A DNA stretch of 64,000 nt from positions 1 to 64,000 of the forward strand of contig JADHUM010000001.1 of assembly GCA_016784545.1 (NCBI GenBank), written 5' to 3'. The notes below the pieces were generated by a model that was not told the DNA's origin, ran no database searches, and was given only the letters and a program-made list of their open reading frames with translations. Below, one piece after another: positions 34,862 to 44,475 of this stretch (position 1 is its first letter; every line of letters begins with the position of its first letter). The position numbers and the translations under genes are program-made. The stretch comes from Candidatus Neomarinimicrobiota bacterium. GTDB lineage: Bacteria; Fidelibacterota; UBA8477; JABMPR01.

Positions 34862-37162
34862 ATGCTGGTCACATATACGAACTGTTTGGTTACTCCAGTG
34901 AACTCTCCCAAAACAGGAATAGGTGCCAGACTCCAACGCATTGATGCTCGTGGTAAGACTACTGGTGAAACCAAGTTTCTGACTGATATCAAAGTGGATA
35001 ATATGCTACATGCAGCACCCGTTTTCTCGCATGTTGCCTCTGGACATCTGCTGGGAATTGATACTGTCGTGGTTGAGAATGACCCTGACTTTATTGCCTT
35101 TTTCTCTGCAAAGGATATCCCTGGTGAAAATCAGGTCGGTGTCATTCTGGAAGATCAACCGCTTATGGCCGATGACGTGGTTAGATACATTGGCGACAGT
35201 GTCGGTATACTCGTTGCCAGGACAGCTGAATCAGCCCAACGTTTATCCAGGTTGGTGATGATAAACATTGAACCCTCCCCTCCCATTTTCTCAATCAATG
35301 ATAGCCGGGATGCAGCTGATAATTTTATACATGAAACCAATCTTGCCTGTAAGCATCAGGTAAAACGGGGAGATCCTGATAGTGCTTTTAAAGAGGCGGA
35401 TCACATCATCGAGGCTCGTTTTGAAACACCCTTTCAGGAGCACTATTATCTTGAACCTCAGGCCTGCATCGCCCAGGTGACACCTGAAGGCGGAATTGAC
35501 ATTCTGGGATCCATCCAGTGCCCCTTCTATGTTCAAAAAGCGGTTTCCAAAGCTCTCGCCATTCCCTTTGCCAAGATACGAGTGGAACAAGCGCCCACGG
35601 GAGGTGCATTCGGAGGCAAGGAGGATATTCCCTCTGAAACCTGTACTCGAGCAGCCCTGGCAGCCCTTATTCTCAAGCGCCCCATCAAAATGGTATATGA
35701 TCGAACCACAGATGTTCAACTTACCAGCAAGCGCCACCCTTTTCAAATGCACTACAAAGTCGGTGTCTCTAACTCCGGGAAACTGCTTGCCGCAGAAATA
35801 CTCCTGGAGGAAAATGCTGGAGCGTACGCCACCCTGTCATCCGTAGTCTCTTATCGGTCAGCCATGCAGGCCATGGGTCCGTATGTCATTGATAATATCT
35901 CAGTCGAATCTAAATCCTATTACACCAATCTGCCTCCCACTGGAGCGTTTCGTGGTTTTGGGTCACCCCAGGCAGCCTTCGGTCATGAACGCATGATGGA
36001 TGTCATTGCAACGGAGCTGAATATTGACCCAATTGAAATACGCCTACAAAATATTTTGAAAGTTAATACTCAAACCCTCACAGGCCACCTCCTGAAAAGC
36101 AGCGTAGGTGCGGAAGAAACACTTCATACAGCTGCCGAGGCTAGCGATTGGACAAATCGGGAATTTGAAAATGATGCCCGCTGGAAAACAGGCTATGGGG
36201 TCTCTCTCATTCACTATGGCAATTGTCTCGGTGCGGCCGGTTGGTTTATGGATGGTAGTGGAGTTAAAATAAAACTACACCGTGATGGGTCTATTTCAGT
36301 GGCATTTGGTCTTGTTGAAATGGGACAGGGAGCCCTTACCATCGTCCAGCAAATGACTGCTGAAGCCCTGGGTGTGGAACCCTCGAGAATTACCGTTTTG
36401 CCAACAGATACGGACCAGGTACCAGATAGTGGTCCATCAGTAGCCAGTAGAAATGTTGTGATGACAGGAAACGCGATTCGTGATGCGGCGAGAAAATTAC
36501 TCCCCATCCTGAAAGAAGCCGCAGCAGAACTCATGCAATGCGATTTGAAGGAGATTGGTATTGAGAATGGTCTGGTAAGCAATGTCAGGAATAAAGAGAT
36601 CTTAAGTTTTTCAGAACTTACTAATTATCTCTATTTGTCCAACCGCCCTATGGATGTGTTGGGCTGGTGGCACGTGCCTGAACTCGAATACGATCCAGCT
36701 ATGGGAGTCGGTGAAGCTTATTTTACATATTCTTACGCTACACAGATAGCCCGAGTAAAAGTGGATACCCTGACTGGAGTGGTGAAAGTGGTTAAGATCT
36801 GGGCTTCCCATGATGTGGGAAGAGCCATTAATCCAGCTGGTCTGGAAGCTCAAATCGAAGGTGGGACCGTCCAGGGAATTGGTTGGGCACTCACAGAGGA
36901 TTTCATAGTTGATGAGGGGCGGGTGCTCACTGATAACCTCACGACCTATCTCCTGCCAACAGCTATGGATGTAGGTGAAATCGAATCAATTCTGGTTGAA
37001 GCCCCTGAACCTGAGGGCCCCTGGGGCGCCAAAGGTATTGGGGAACCCGCCATCATTCCAACAGCCGCAGCCATCGCCAATGCAGTGAGTAATGCCCTGG
37101 GGAAATCAGTTACTCACATTCCAATAAAACCAGAGTACATTTTAGAAATGGTAGGTGATTGA
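34862..37162 (+). CDS. Xanthine dehydrogenase-family molybdenum-binding subunit (set 1)
   Basis: This 766-residue protein of the large subunit family of molybdenum hydroxylases has PTGGAFGGKEDIPSE, the TGAFRGFGSPQAAFGHERMM segment, LVEMGQGALTIVQQM and the C-terminal GAKGIGEPA with the presumed catalytic base E728. It hydroxylates a purine or related heterocycle using water. Its iron-sulfur and FAD partners are probably the genes at 43976 and 44476, displaced by the intervening ygeY/ygeW/PLP genes. The ATG 34862 lies immediately after the IVS-like cassette, with no good ribosome binding site. GTG 34901 or thereabouts is an alternative. The N-terminus may have been reshaped by the insertion. 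Confidence 0.9.
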   Translation: MLVTYTNCLVTPVNSPKTGIGARLQRIDARGKTTGETKFLTDIKVDNMLHAAPVFSHVASGHLLGIDTVVVENDPDFIAFFSAKDIPGENQVGVILEDQPLMADDVVRYIGDSVGILVARTAESAQRLSRLVMINIEPSPPIFSINDSRDAADNFIHETNLACKHQVKRGDPDSAFKEADHIIEARFETPFQEHYYLEPQACIAQVTPEGGIDILGSIQCPFYVQKAVSKALAIPFAKIRVEQAPTGGAFGGKEDIPSETCTRAALAALILKRPIKMVYDRTTDVQLTSKRHPFQMHYKVGVSNSGKLLAAEILLEENAGAYATLSSVVSYRSAMQAMGPYVIDNISVESKSYYTNLPPTGAFRGFGSPQAAFGHERMMDVIATELNIDPIEIRLQNILKVNTQTLTGHLLKSSVGAEETLHTAAEASDWTNREFENDARWKTGYGVSLIHYGNCLGAAGWFMDGSGVKIKLHRDGSISVAFGLVEMGQGALTIVQQMTAEALGVEPSRITVLPTDTDQVPDSGPSVASRNVVMTGNAIRDAARKLLPILKEAAAELMQCDLKEIGIENGLVSNVRNKEILSFSELTNYLYLSNRPMDVLGWWHVPELEYDPAMGVGEAYFTYSYATQIARVKVDTLTGVVKVVKIWASHDVGRAINPAGLEAQIEGGTVQGIGWALTEDFIVDEGRVLTDNLTTYLLPTAMDVGEIESILVEAPEPEGPWGAKGIGEPAIIPTAAAIANAVSNALGKSVTHIPIKPEYILEMVGD

Positions 37163-37163
37163 A

Positions 37164-38474
37164 ATGGGACAACTCTTACTGCATAATTTGCGCATTATCG
37201 ATCCATTTGGTGAAAGAGAGTTTCTGGAGCATGCTTCCATTCTCATTGAAGATGAAGTCATCAAATTTGTAGGACGCGGCTTCTCACATGTTGGCTTTGA
37301 GGGGCAAATTTTGGACATGGAGGGCAAAACGGTCCTGCCTGGAATTATCAACGCCCATACCCATCTTTACTCAACTTTGGCCCTGGGAATGCCACCACCC
37401 CAGAAAACCCCAAAAAACTTTGTTGAACATCTCGAAGAAGTCTGGTGGAAACTTGACCGAGGACTGGACAAAGCTTCTACCCGGGCCTCCTTTGAAGCAG
37501 GACTGATGGACTGTATTCAGAATGGTACAACCACCATCATTGATCATCATGCAAGTCCTAACCTGGTTGAGGGATCGCTGGATATCCTGGCTGATCTGGC
37601 GGAGTCATTCGGGCTTAACATCAGTCTTTGTTTTGAATGTTCGGACAGAAATGGCGAGTCCAACTTTAAGGATGAGTTGATAGAAAACATCCGCGCAATG
37701 AAGAAATATGCCACCAACCCTCATGTCTCTCCACGGCTCGGGCTTCATGCTTCATTCACATTGTCAGATGAGTCTTTGGAGCTGGTTAGCAAACACTTGC
37801 AAAAATTCCCTGAATGCGGCATTCACATACATGTCGCCGAAGATCTGGCGGATGAAAAAGACGCCCAGGCCAGGGGATATCGTTCAGTTATTCAGCGTCT
37901 GGATGATTTTAATCTCTTATCCAATCAATCCCTGATTATTCATGGTATCTTTATGTCTCGTGAAGATCGCCATATCTTATTGAAACATGGCTGCAAGCTG
38001 ATTCACAATCCTTCGTCCAACGCTAACAATCAAGTCGGTGTTCTGGAGACGGAGATCATTGAATCGATGACTCCTGGATTGGGTACTGATGGCATGCAAA
38101 ACAATATGCTAAAAGAAGCCAAGGAAGGTACACTCATCCGTTCAGCCACCGAGAGCCCGGCGGTAGATTATCTAGAACTTCTTTTTCACAACAATCCCGA
38201 TATTGCCGTGAAAATTTTCGAAAAACTTATAGGTCACATTGAAGAAGAAGCGCAGGCTGACCTGGTCTTTTATGATTATAAACCCCGTACTGATTTAAAC
38301 GCTGACAATTTTGGCAGTCATCTTCTCTTTGGATTTGGAAAACCCAGTGATGTCATGACTCGAGGTGAATTCCGGATGCGAAATAAACACCTGGTCGGCA
38401 TTGATGAATCCCGGATTCGCGAAAATGCCCGCAAACAGAGCAAACGCCTCTGGTCCGCAATGAAGGCACTGTAA
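37164..38474 (+). CDS. ssnA: SsnA-family amidohydrolase (purine ring processing)
   Basis: This 436-residue amidohydrolase matches E. coli Ssn[19 protein letters not shown] with the metal H-x-H, then [32 protein letters not shown] and [17 protein letters not shown]. SsnA co-occurs with ygfK, ygeW and xdhD in anaerobic purine-degrading bacteria and is thought to act on a reduced or opened urate-derived ring. ATG 37164 is chosen over GTG 37155 because GGTGA lies five bases upstream and the extra residues are not conserved. The gap to the preceding Mo-subunit stop is one base, so the pair is co-translated. Confidence 0.88.
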   Translation: MGQLLLHNLRIIDPFGEREFLEHASILIEDEVIKFVGRGFSHVGFEGQILDMEGKTVLPGIINAHTHLYSTLALGMPPPQKTPKNFVEHLEEVWWKLDRGLDKASTRASFEAGLMDCIQNGTTTIIDHHASPNLVEGSLDILADLAESFGLNISLCFECSDRNGESNFKDELIENIRAMKKYATNPHVSPRLGLHASFTLSDESLELVSKHLQKFPECGIHIHVAEDLADEKDAQARGYRSVIQRLDDFNLLSNQSLIIHGIFMSREDRHILLKHGCKLIHNPSSNANNQVGVLETEIIESMTPGLGTDGMQNNMLKEAKEGTLIRSATESPAVDYLELLFHNNPDIAVKIFEKLIGHIEEEAQADLVFYDYKPRTDLNADNFGSHLLFGFGKPSDVMTRGEFRMRNKHLVGIDESRIRENARKQSKRLWSAMKAL

Positions 38475-38509
38475 GTACATTAGTGATTGATTTAATAGAA
38501 AGAAACAAT

Positions 38510-39721
38510 ATGAATATTGATTTCCAACTGATACTCAACCAGGCCGAAAAATATCGCCCGGAGATTTCCAGGTTTTTGCGAGACATGATTGCCATCCCCA
38601 GCGAAAGCACTCAGGAAGAACTTGCCATTCTGCGCATCAAGGAGGAGATGGAAAAAGTTGGTTTCGATAAGATAGAGATTGATGAAATGGGCAATATTTA
38701 TGGCACCATTGGTCATGGTTCACATGTCATCGCCATGGATGCCCATATTGACACTGTCGGAGTTGGCAATCTCGAGAACTGGAATGTAGATCCCTATGAG
38801 GGGTTTGAAGATGATGAAATCATCATGGGACGGGGAGCTTCAGACCAGGAAGGTGGCATGGCCAGCATGGTCTACGCTGGGAAAATCATCAAAGATCTTG
38901 GACTGGAAGGCGATTATACATTAGTAATTACCGGAACGGTTCAGGAAGAAGATTGTGATGGCCTGTGTTGGCAGTACATCATGGATAATAAAAAGCTGCA
39001 ACCAGAATTTGTGGTAAGTACTGAGCCAACATCCTGCAGGATTTATCGTGGTCAACGTGGGCGGATGGAAATCAAGGTTACCACCTCTGGAATCAGCGCT
39101 CACGGGTCAGCACCGGAACGAGGAGATAATGCTATCTATAAAATGGCTCCTATCCTTCAGGAACTGCAGGAGCTGAACACACGTTTGGCAGACCATGATT
39201 TTCTGGGGAAAGGTTCTCTCACTGTATCTGAAGTCTTTTTCACCTCACCATCTCGATGTGCTGTGGCTGATGGTTGTTCTATCTCGGTTGATCGACGTCT
39301 CACTGTAGGTGAAACTGCGGATTCTGCCATGGATGAAATTAAAAATCTTCCCTCAGTGATCGCTGGAAAAGCCATGGTGGAGATGTATGACTACGAGCGA
39401 CCGAGTTATACAGGATTCAGCTATCGAACCGAAGCTTATTTCCCAACCTGGTTGATTGAAAAGGATCATGTTGCTACCACCTCCTTGGTTGATGCCTACA
39501 AAGGTTTGTTTAAGGAAGAGCCTGTGGTTGATAAATGGACTTTTTCTACCAACGGCGTCGCTATTATGGGAAAATACGGAGTGCCATGTATTGGTTTTGG
39601 TCCAGGCGCCGAAGAGGAGGCCCATGCCCCCAATGAAAAAACCTGGAAAGATCATCTGGTAAAAGCTGCAGCCATGTATGCGGCGATACCGCTTACCTAT
39701 TTGAATAAATTGGAAAACTAG
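38510..39721 (+). CDS. ygeY: YgeY-family M20 metallohydrolase
   Basis: This 403-residue M20-family enzyme closely resembles YgeY: FRLILxxA-like start ([20 protein letters not shown]), [13 protein letters not shown], metal motifs [17 protein letters not shown] and VQEEDCDG, and the terminal ...[20 protein letters not shown]. YgeY is linked to removal of a carbamoyl or ureido group in the purine cluster. ATG 38510 gives the N-terminus shared with E. coli; the longer GTG start at 38483 does not. Its TAG stop lies inside a 24-bp palindrome (39720-39743). Confidence 0.9.
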   Translation: MNIDFQLILNQAEKYRPEISRFLRDMIAIPSESTQEELAILRIKEEMEKVGFDKIEIDEMGNIYGTIGHGSHVIAMDAHIDTVGVGNLENWNVDPYEGFEDDEIIMGRGASDQEGGMASMVYAGKIIKDLGLEGDYTLVITGTVQEEDCDGLCWQYIMDNKKLQPEFVVSTEPTSCRIYRGQRGRMEIKVTTSGISAHGSAPERGDNAIYKMAPILQELQELNTRLADHDFLGKGSLTVSEVFFTSPSRCAVADGCSISVDRRLTVGETADSAMDEIKNLPSVIAGKAMVEMYDYERPSYTGFSYRTEAYFPTWLIEKDHVATTSLVDAYKGLFKEEPVVDKWTFSTNGVAIMGKYGVPCIGFGPGAEEEAHAPNEKTWKDHLVKAAAMYAAIPLTYLNKLEN

Positions 39722-39743
39722 GCGGGGATTCTAATCCCCGCCT
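39720..39743. repeat. 24-bp GC-rich palindrome overlapping the ygeY stop
   Basis: AGGCGGGGATT, CT, AATCCCCGCCT form a perfect 11-bp inverted repeat with a two-base centre. It begins within the ygeY stop codon and lies 28 bases before ygeW. Its core GGATTC-AATCC is shared with the palindrome at 57862-57881. It may be a REP-like element, an attenuator or an mRNA-stabilising hairpin. Confidence 0.85.
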
Positions 39744-39770
39744 GGAAGGATATGGTTAAAACGAAGTACT

Positions 39771-40928
39771 ATGGAAACGCTAATAAATAGAGTCAAAGCG
39801 CTGGATCTGAACAACTATGGCCATGATTTTCTATTAACCTGGAATAAAACGCCAGATGAACTGGAAGCGACCTTGCTCCTTGCAGAACTCCTGAGAGAGA
39901 GACATCGTCTGGGAAAACCAAACCTGGTATTCGACTCCGGTCTGGCTGTTTCCATATTCAGGGATAACTCTACCAGAACTCGTTTCAGTTTTGCCTCAGC
40001 GGCCAATGCTCTCGGGTTAGCAGTCTCGGATATGGATGAGGAAAAATCTCAGGTATCCCATGGAGAAACGGTCCGTGAAACAGCCAATATGATTTCATTT
40101 ATGACCCGCGTGATTGGTATTCGGGACGATATGTATCTCGGTGAAGGTCACTCCTACATGAAGGAAGTCTCTTCTGCTGTTCAAACTGGTTTTGAGGAAG
40201 GTGTTTTACACAACAGACCCGGGTTAATCAATCTCCAGTGTGACATTGACCATCCCACACAGAGTATGTCAGATCTGGCCATGCTAAAAAGCTATTTTGG
40301 ATCCCTGGAAAATCTCAGAGGTAAAAAGATCGCCATGTCGTGGGCTTATTCGCCCAGTTATGGCAAGCCCCTTTCGGTACCACAGGGTATTATCGGATTA
40401 CTCACCCGCTATGGCATGGATGTTACTCTAGCACACCCGGAAGGCTATAACCTCATTCCAGAAGTAGTAAAATTGGCAGCAAAACAGGCACAGGTCTCAG
40501 GTGGATCCTTCCAGACCACCAATAGCATGGATCAGGCATTTTCCGGTGCTGATATTGTGTACCCAAAGTCCTGGGCGCCATTCCACGTCATGGAAGAGAG
40601 AACAACACTCTTAAAACAGGCCGATCATGCAGGGTTAAAAGATTTAGAGCAGAGCTGCCTGGCCAACAATGCAAAATTCACAGACTGGGAGTGCACAGAA
40701 GAGAAGATGCAACTCACCAGGGATAGTAAGGCACTATATATGCATTGTCTACCTGCTGACATCACCGGAGTAAGCTGCAAGCAGGGAGAAGTGAGTGCCT
40801 CTGTTTTTGATCGGTACCGCAAAGACACGTACATGGACGCCAGCTTTAAGCCATTTATCATAGCTGCCATGATGTTTCTGACAGGACTAAAGGATCCCCT
40901 GGCAGCACTGGAAAAACTAAAGGATTAA
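39771..40928 (+). CDS. ygeW: YgeW-type knotted carbamoyltransferase
   Basis: This 385-residue protein nearly mirrors E. coli YgeW: FRDNSTRTRFSFASA (carbamoyl phosphate loop), SHGETVRETANMISF, CDIDHPTQSMSDLAML, MSWAYSPSYGKPLSVPQG and MHCLPADITGVSC. YgeW is an orphan member of the aspartate/ornithine carbamoyltransferase family that does not use either classical substrate. In the purine clusters it is proposed to remove a carbamoyl group from a ureido compound, giving carbamoyl phosphate for ATP synthesis by carbamate kinase. No carbamate kinase gene is in the window. It is followed by a 156-base gap with an inverted repeat. Confidence 0.95.
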   Translation: METLINRVKALDLNNYGHDFLLTWNKTPDELEATLLLAELLRERHRLGKPNLVFDSGLAVSIFRDNSTRTRFSFASAANALGLAVSDMDEEKSQVSHGETVRETANMISFMTRVIGIRDDMYLGEGHSYMKEVSSAVQTGFEEGVLHNRPGLINLQCDIDHPTQSMSDLAMLKSYFGSLENLRGKKIAMSWAYSPSYGKPLSVPQGIIGLLTRYGMDVTLAHPEGYNLIPEVVKLAAKQAQVSGGSFQTTNSMDQAFSGADIVYPKSWAPFHVMEERTTLLKQADHAGLKDLEQSCLANNAKFTDWECTEEKMQLTRDSKALYMHCLPADITGVSCKQGEVSASVFDRYRKDTYMDASFKPFIIAAMMFLTGLKDPLAALEKLKD

Positions 40929-40943
40929 TAACTTTTAATTTTC

Positions 40944-41063
40944 ACAACGAAAGAAACGAAAACAACGAATGATTTTTAAACTGAAACCAGGGATTAAACA
41001 GATTTAGTCACGAGAGTTGAGAAACCTAAAAATTGATTTCGTCAACTTCGTCTAATTCGTTGT
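40944..41063. repeat. Imperfect inverted repeat filling the ygeW - PLP enzyme gap, no ORF
   Basis: ACAACGAA-rich sequence at 40944-40969 (ACAACGAAAGAAACGAA) recurs inverted at 41038-41063 (TTCGTCTAATTCGTTGT), with the outer eight bases identical and about 18 of 26 matching. The arrangement resembles the ends of the two IVS-like cassettes, but no ORF lies between. It could be a decayed or ORF-less copy, or a hairpin leader. Confidence 0.4.
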
Positions 41064-41084
41064 AAAAAACTAAGGATACCTAGA

Positions 41085-42548
41085 GTGAACACAGAACAGA
41101 TTCTCAAGAACACGATTCAACGCTGTAAAGAACAGAATATTATTCTACCCACCTACAAACAGATGGCTGATCCAGATTTGATACCGGAAGGGATAAAGGC
41201 TGAACTTGCTGATATTGGACTATGGGATCTTAACCCCCGAAACTTATTTCGAATCAGCTGGCAAAATGAGCCTGTCCCCAGGGGTGGTGGATTTGGAGAT
41301 GTCAACTATCTCGAACTACCTCCAGAATTGACGGGAGTAAAAGCCCGGATCATTGTACTTGTTGGAAAATTCTTCCCCACTGGTGCCCACAAAGTTGGTG
41401 CAACCTTCGGTCCTCTCGTTGAAAAATTGATCTCTGGTCAATTTGACCCAACCCGTCAAAAAGCGCTGTGGCCTTCCACAGGAAATTATTGTCGAGGAGG
41501 TGCCTATGATGGCTATTTGCTGGGATGTCCTTCCATCGCTGTGCTCCCAGAAGAAATGTCCCGGGAGCGTTATGAGTGGCTTGAAAAAGTTGGTGCTGAA
41601 ATCATCCGAACCGAGGGTGGTGAAGCCAATGTAAAAGAAATCTATGACAAGGTGAAACAGCTGGAGGCTGAACGGGGGGATGAGATTGTTACCTTGAACC
41701 AGTTTGATGAAATTGGCAATGCCTTGTGGCACTATGCAGTTACTGGTAGAGCCATGGAAAAGGTTTTTAACAATCTAAACTCTGGCGAGCACCGTTTTAG
41801 TGGGATGTTTCTGACCCAGGGTTCTGCTGGTACTCTGGGTTCAGCAGACTATCTAAGAACCAAATTTCCAAAAATCAAAGTGGCTGCTGGTGAAGCACTT
41901 CAAGTACCTACCCTGCTTCAAAATGGTTATGGAGCTCACCGTATCGAAGGTATTGGCGACAAGCATGTTCCCTGGATTCACAACATGAAAAACATGGATA
42001 TGGTTATCGGAGTAGATGATAATATTTCCATGAACTTGATACGTCTTTTTAACGAGACCGAGGGGCACACTTTGCTGAAATCTCATGGAATCGATCCTGA
42101 CCTGGTTGGGAAACTGGATTATCTGGGCATTTCAAGTATTGCCAATATTGCTGGTGCCATCAAAATGGCCAAATATTACGAGTATAATGAAAATGATGTG
42201 GTCTTCACAGTAGCCACAGATTCAATGGAAATGTATCAGTCCCGCCTTACAGAGCTTCAGCTGGAGCATGGTGATTATACTGAAATTCGAGCCAATATTG
42301 ATTTCGAGCGATACTTGCTGGGCCTAGATGATGAAGGTGTGCTGGAATTGAGTTACCGAGACAAGAAACGCATGCATAACCTGAAATACTTTACCTGGGT
42401 AGAGCAGCAGGGTAAAACAGTGAGTGAATTGGATGCCCAATGGTACGATGATGATTATTGGTCCTCAAAATTCGCTCTGGCAGATGAATGGGATGCGAAG
42501 ATTGAAGCGTTTAATGCGGAGACAGGGTTATTAAAAAAGTATGTCTGA
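41085..42548 (+). CDS. Fold-type-II PLP-dependent enzyme of purine cluster (TrpB/cysteine synthase-like)
   Basis: This 487-residue PLP enzyme has the presumed Schiff-base lysine K103 in PTGAHKVGATFG, reminiscent of tryptophan synthase beta, and a PLP-site segment GSAGTLGSADYL. The C-terminal ~130 residues (NENDVVFTVATDSMEMYQSR onwards) extend beyond the usual core. It is not YgeX (diaminopropionate ammonia-lyase), which has a different lysine motif and is ~400 residues. Its place directly after ygeW suggests it deaminates or cleaves the amino acid left after decarbamoylation. GTG start behind AAGGAT. Confidence 0.85.
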   Translation: MNTEQILKNTIQRCKEQNIILPTYKQMADPDLIPEGIKAELADIGLWDLNPRNLFRISWQNEPVPRGGGFGDVNYLELPPELTGVKARIIVLVGKFFPTGAHKVGATFGPLVEKLISGQFDPTRQKALWPSTGNYCRGGAYDGYLLGCPSIAVLPEEMSRERYEWLEKVGAEIIRTEGGEANVKEIYDKVKQLEAERGDEIVTLNQFDEIGNALWHYAVTGRAMEKVFNNLNSGEHRFSGMFLTQGSAGTLGSADYLRTKFPKIKVAAGEALQVPTLLQNGYGAHRIEGIGDKHVPWIHNMKNMDMVIGVDDNISMNLIRLFNETEGHTLLKSHGIDPDLVGKLDYLGISSIANIAGAIKMAKYYEYNENDVVFTVATDSMEMYQSRLTELQLEHGDYTEIRANIDFERYLLGLDDEGVLELSYRDKKRMHNLKYFTWVEQQGKTVSELDAQWYDDDYWSSKFALADEWDAKIEAFNAETGLLKKYV

Positions 42549-42576
42549 CATTAGTTTAACTGATGATAAATACTTA

Positions 42577-42714
42577 CCCTGCGCTTTAGCGCGGGGCTCA
42601 CAAACCCCACTTGAAACAGGGGGTTTTAACCCCAGGTTAGGACTAAAGTCCGCTTTTATTCGTGCCTGCGGCCCCGGGCTGAAGCCCGGGGTAGTTGATA
42701 GGGCTACAGTAGCC
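42577..42714. repeat. Cluster of five short hairpin palindromes (REP-like)
   Basis: Five palindromes occur in 140 bases: GCGCTTTAGCGC flanked by CCCT/GGGG (42577-42596), GGGGTTTTAACCCC (42620-42633), GGACTAAAGTCC (42640-42651), CCCCGGGCTGAAGCCCGGGG (42672-42691) and GGCTACAGTAGCC (42702-42714). Most have a [CT]TNAAG-like or TTTA centre between GC arms. The whole gap between the two PLP-enzyme genes is occupied by them. An ORF on either strand through this region is an artefact of the repeats. Confidence 0.85.
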
Positions 42715-42731
42715 AAGGTGAGGAGCACTTT

Positions 42732-43973
42732 TTGATTCCTGAAGCGATAATTGGTTTAAAGTGTTTTCAATGTAGTTGGGAAGGACTAGCTGAACCTTTT
42801 ACCTATACTTGCCCAACATGTGGTAAAAATCTGGACTTCATCTATGATTATGATCGCATAGCGGCATCTTGTGGTCCCTTATCACTGAACAAGGATCATG
42901 ATGCTTCCATGTGGCGATATCTTCCCTTGCTTCCAGTGCAGGCTGCACCAGAAAACAAATCTCTGCGTGTGGGTGGCACACCACTGGTGGATTTTCCGCA
43001 CATTGCCAGACGAATGGCGATAGGTCGTTTACAGATTAAAGATGATACTCGCAACCCCTCTGGATCCCTGAAGGACCGGGCCAGTGAAGTGGCCATTCAA
43101 CATGCCAGGGAACTGGGCAAAAAAACAATAGTTGCTGCTTCTACAGGTAATGCCGGTTCCTCGCTGGCGGCACTTTCTGCATACCATGGAATGGATAGCA
43201 TTATTCTGGCTCCTGCCACAGCACCAATAGCCAAGCTGACCCAAATCCTTCAGCATGGGGCTCGACTGGTTCCAGTGGATGGGAATTATGATGCAGCATT
43301 CGATCTGGCGTTTGAATGGGCTCAAGAACACGAGAGTTATTGTCGCAACACCGGCATTAATCCCACTTTGGCTGAAGGCAAGAAGACGGTAGCCCTGGAG
43401 ATTGCTGAGCAAAATGACTGGAACGCGCCCGACCACATTTTTGTACCTGTAGGTGATGGCTGCATCATATCAGGAGTGTACAAAGGATTCTTCGATCTGC
43501 TCTCACTCAAATGGATTGATCTAATACCAGCCATACATGCTGTGCAGGCAGAAGGTTCAGCGGCTATTGTGGATAGTCTTACTCAAGAAGGTGACATTCG
43601 GTCAGTTTCAGCCAATACCATTGCTGACAGCATCAGTGTGGATCAACCTCGTGACGGAGACAAGGCGAGACGGGCCATTATTAAGAGTGGTGGCAGTGGT
43701 TTTAAGGTAAGTGATGATGATATTCTAAAAGCTCAAAAACTGCTCTCTGAGACCACAGGGATATTTGCAGAACCCGCTGCTGCAGCTGCCTATGCAGGGT
43801 TTCTGCAAGCGTCTGAAGCTGGCATTTTTAAGGCCGGAGACCATGTGGTTGTACTCATAACGGGCTCAGGACTAAAAGACACAGCAAACGCTCAAAAATT
43901 ACTCAAGCCCGTAGAAGCTGTTAAGGCAACGCTTGTTGATGTTGAAAATTATCTGGAAAAACTCCAGGGCTAA
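42732..43973 (+). CDS. Threonine synthase-like PLP-dependent enzyme
   Basis: This 413-residue fold-type-II enzyme has an N-terminal zinc ribbon (C11, C14, C27, C30) as in class-II threonine synthases, the Schiff-base lysine K114 in NPSGSLKDRA, and the phosphate/cofactor loop VAASTGNAGSSLAAL. Related proteins include threonine synthase, diaminopropionate ammonia-lyase and threonine dehydratase. Position in the purine island rather than beside homoserine genes points to a catabolic lyase or deaminase role, perhaps replacing YgeX. TTG start with AGGAG six bases upstream, just after the palindrome cluster. Confidence 0.85.
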   Translation: MIPEAIIGLKCFQCSWEGLAEPFTYTCPTCGKNLDFIYDYDRIAASCGPLSLNKDHDASMWRYLPLLPVQAAPENKSLRVGGTPLVDFPHIARRMAIGRLQIKDDTRNPSGSLKDRASEVAIQHARELGKKTIVAASTGNAGSSLAALSAYHGMDSIILAPATAPIAKLTQILQHGARLVPVDGNYDAAFDLAFEWAQEHESYCRNTGINPTLAEGKKTVALEIAEQNDWNAPDHIFVPVGDGCIISGVYKGFFDLLSLKWIDLIPAIHAVQAEGSAAIVDSLTQEGDIRSVSANTIADSISVDQPRDGDKARRAIIKSGGSGFKVSDDDILKAQKLLSETTGIFAEPAAAAAYAGFLQASEAGIFKAGDHVVVLITGSGLKDTANAQKLLKPVEAVKATLVDVENYLEKLQG

Positions 43974-43975
43974 GC

Positions 43976-44464
43976 ATGTTACATCATCCCCAACCCCATA
44001 CCTTTCAGCTGGAAGTCACCATCAATGGTGAGCTCGTTCAACGAGAGATTCCAACCCATTTAAGACTCTTGGATTTTCTGAGAGAGGATCTGGGTCTTAC
44101 TGGGAGCAAAGAGGTTTGCGGTGAGGGTGAGTGTGGTGCTTGTACAGTTATACTCAACGGACAAACTGTAAATTCATGTCTCATCCTGGCTGTGGAAGTC
44201 CACGGAGGCTTCATCATTACTATTGAGGGTCTGGCTGATACGCAAGAGCTCACAGAGATGCAAAAATCATTTGAAGAACATCACGCAGTTCAATGTGGTT
44301 ATTGCATACCAGGCATGGTACTCACAGGTGAAAAACTTCTGGAAAGAAACCCCCATCCCACCAGGGATGAAATCAAGTACGAATTGTCAGGTAATATATG
44401 TCGCTGTACAGGCTATCATAAAATTGTGGATGCCGTAGAAGGAGCCGCAGATGATCGCGGATAG
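43976..44464 (+). CDS. Molybdenum hydroxylase [2Fe-2S] subunit (set 1)
   Basis: This 162-residue protein has the two clusters of the small subunit family: plant-type C48, C53, C56, C68 (EVCGEGECGACTVIL) and the alpha-helical C107, C110, C142, C144 (QCGYCIPGM, ICRCTGYHK). It passes electrons from the molybdenum centre to the FAD subunit. It begins two bases after the threonine-synthase-like stop and is followed by the FAD subunit after 11 bases. The matching large subunit is at 34862. Confidence 0.95.
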   Translation: MLHHPQPHTFQLEVTINGELVQREIPTHLRLLDFLREDLGLTGSKEVCGEGECGACTVILNGQTVNSCLILAVEVHGGFIITIEGLADTQELTEMQKSFEEHHAVQCGYCIPGMVLTGEKLLERNPHPTRDEIKYELSGNICRCTGYHKIVDAVEGAADDRG

Positions 44465-44475
44465 GCACGCCTAAA

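Noticed and set aside
42531-42735. Short ORFs through the palindrome cluster on both strands
   Set aside because: They are read through repeated hairpin DNA, have no ribosome binding site and no homologous pattern.
42732-43973. Authentic biosynthetic threonine synthase (thrC)
   Set aside because: The motifs fit the family, but no homoserine pathway gene adjoins it and it sits in the purine island, so a catabolic role is preferred; the gene symbol was not assigned.
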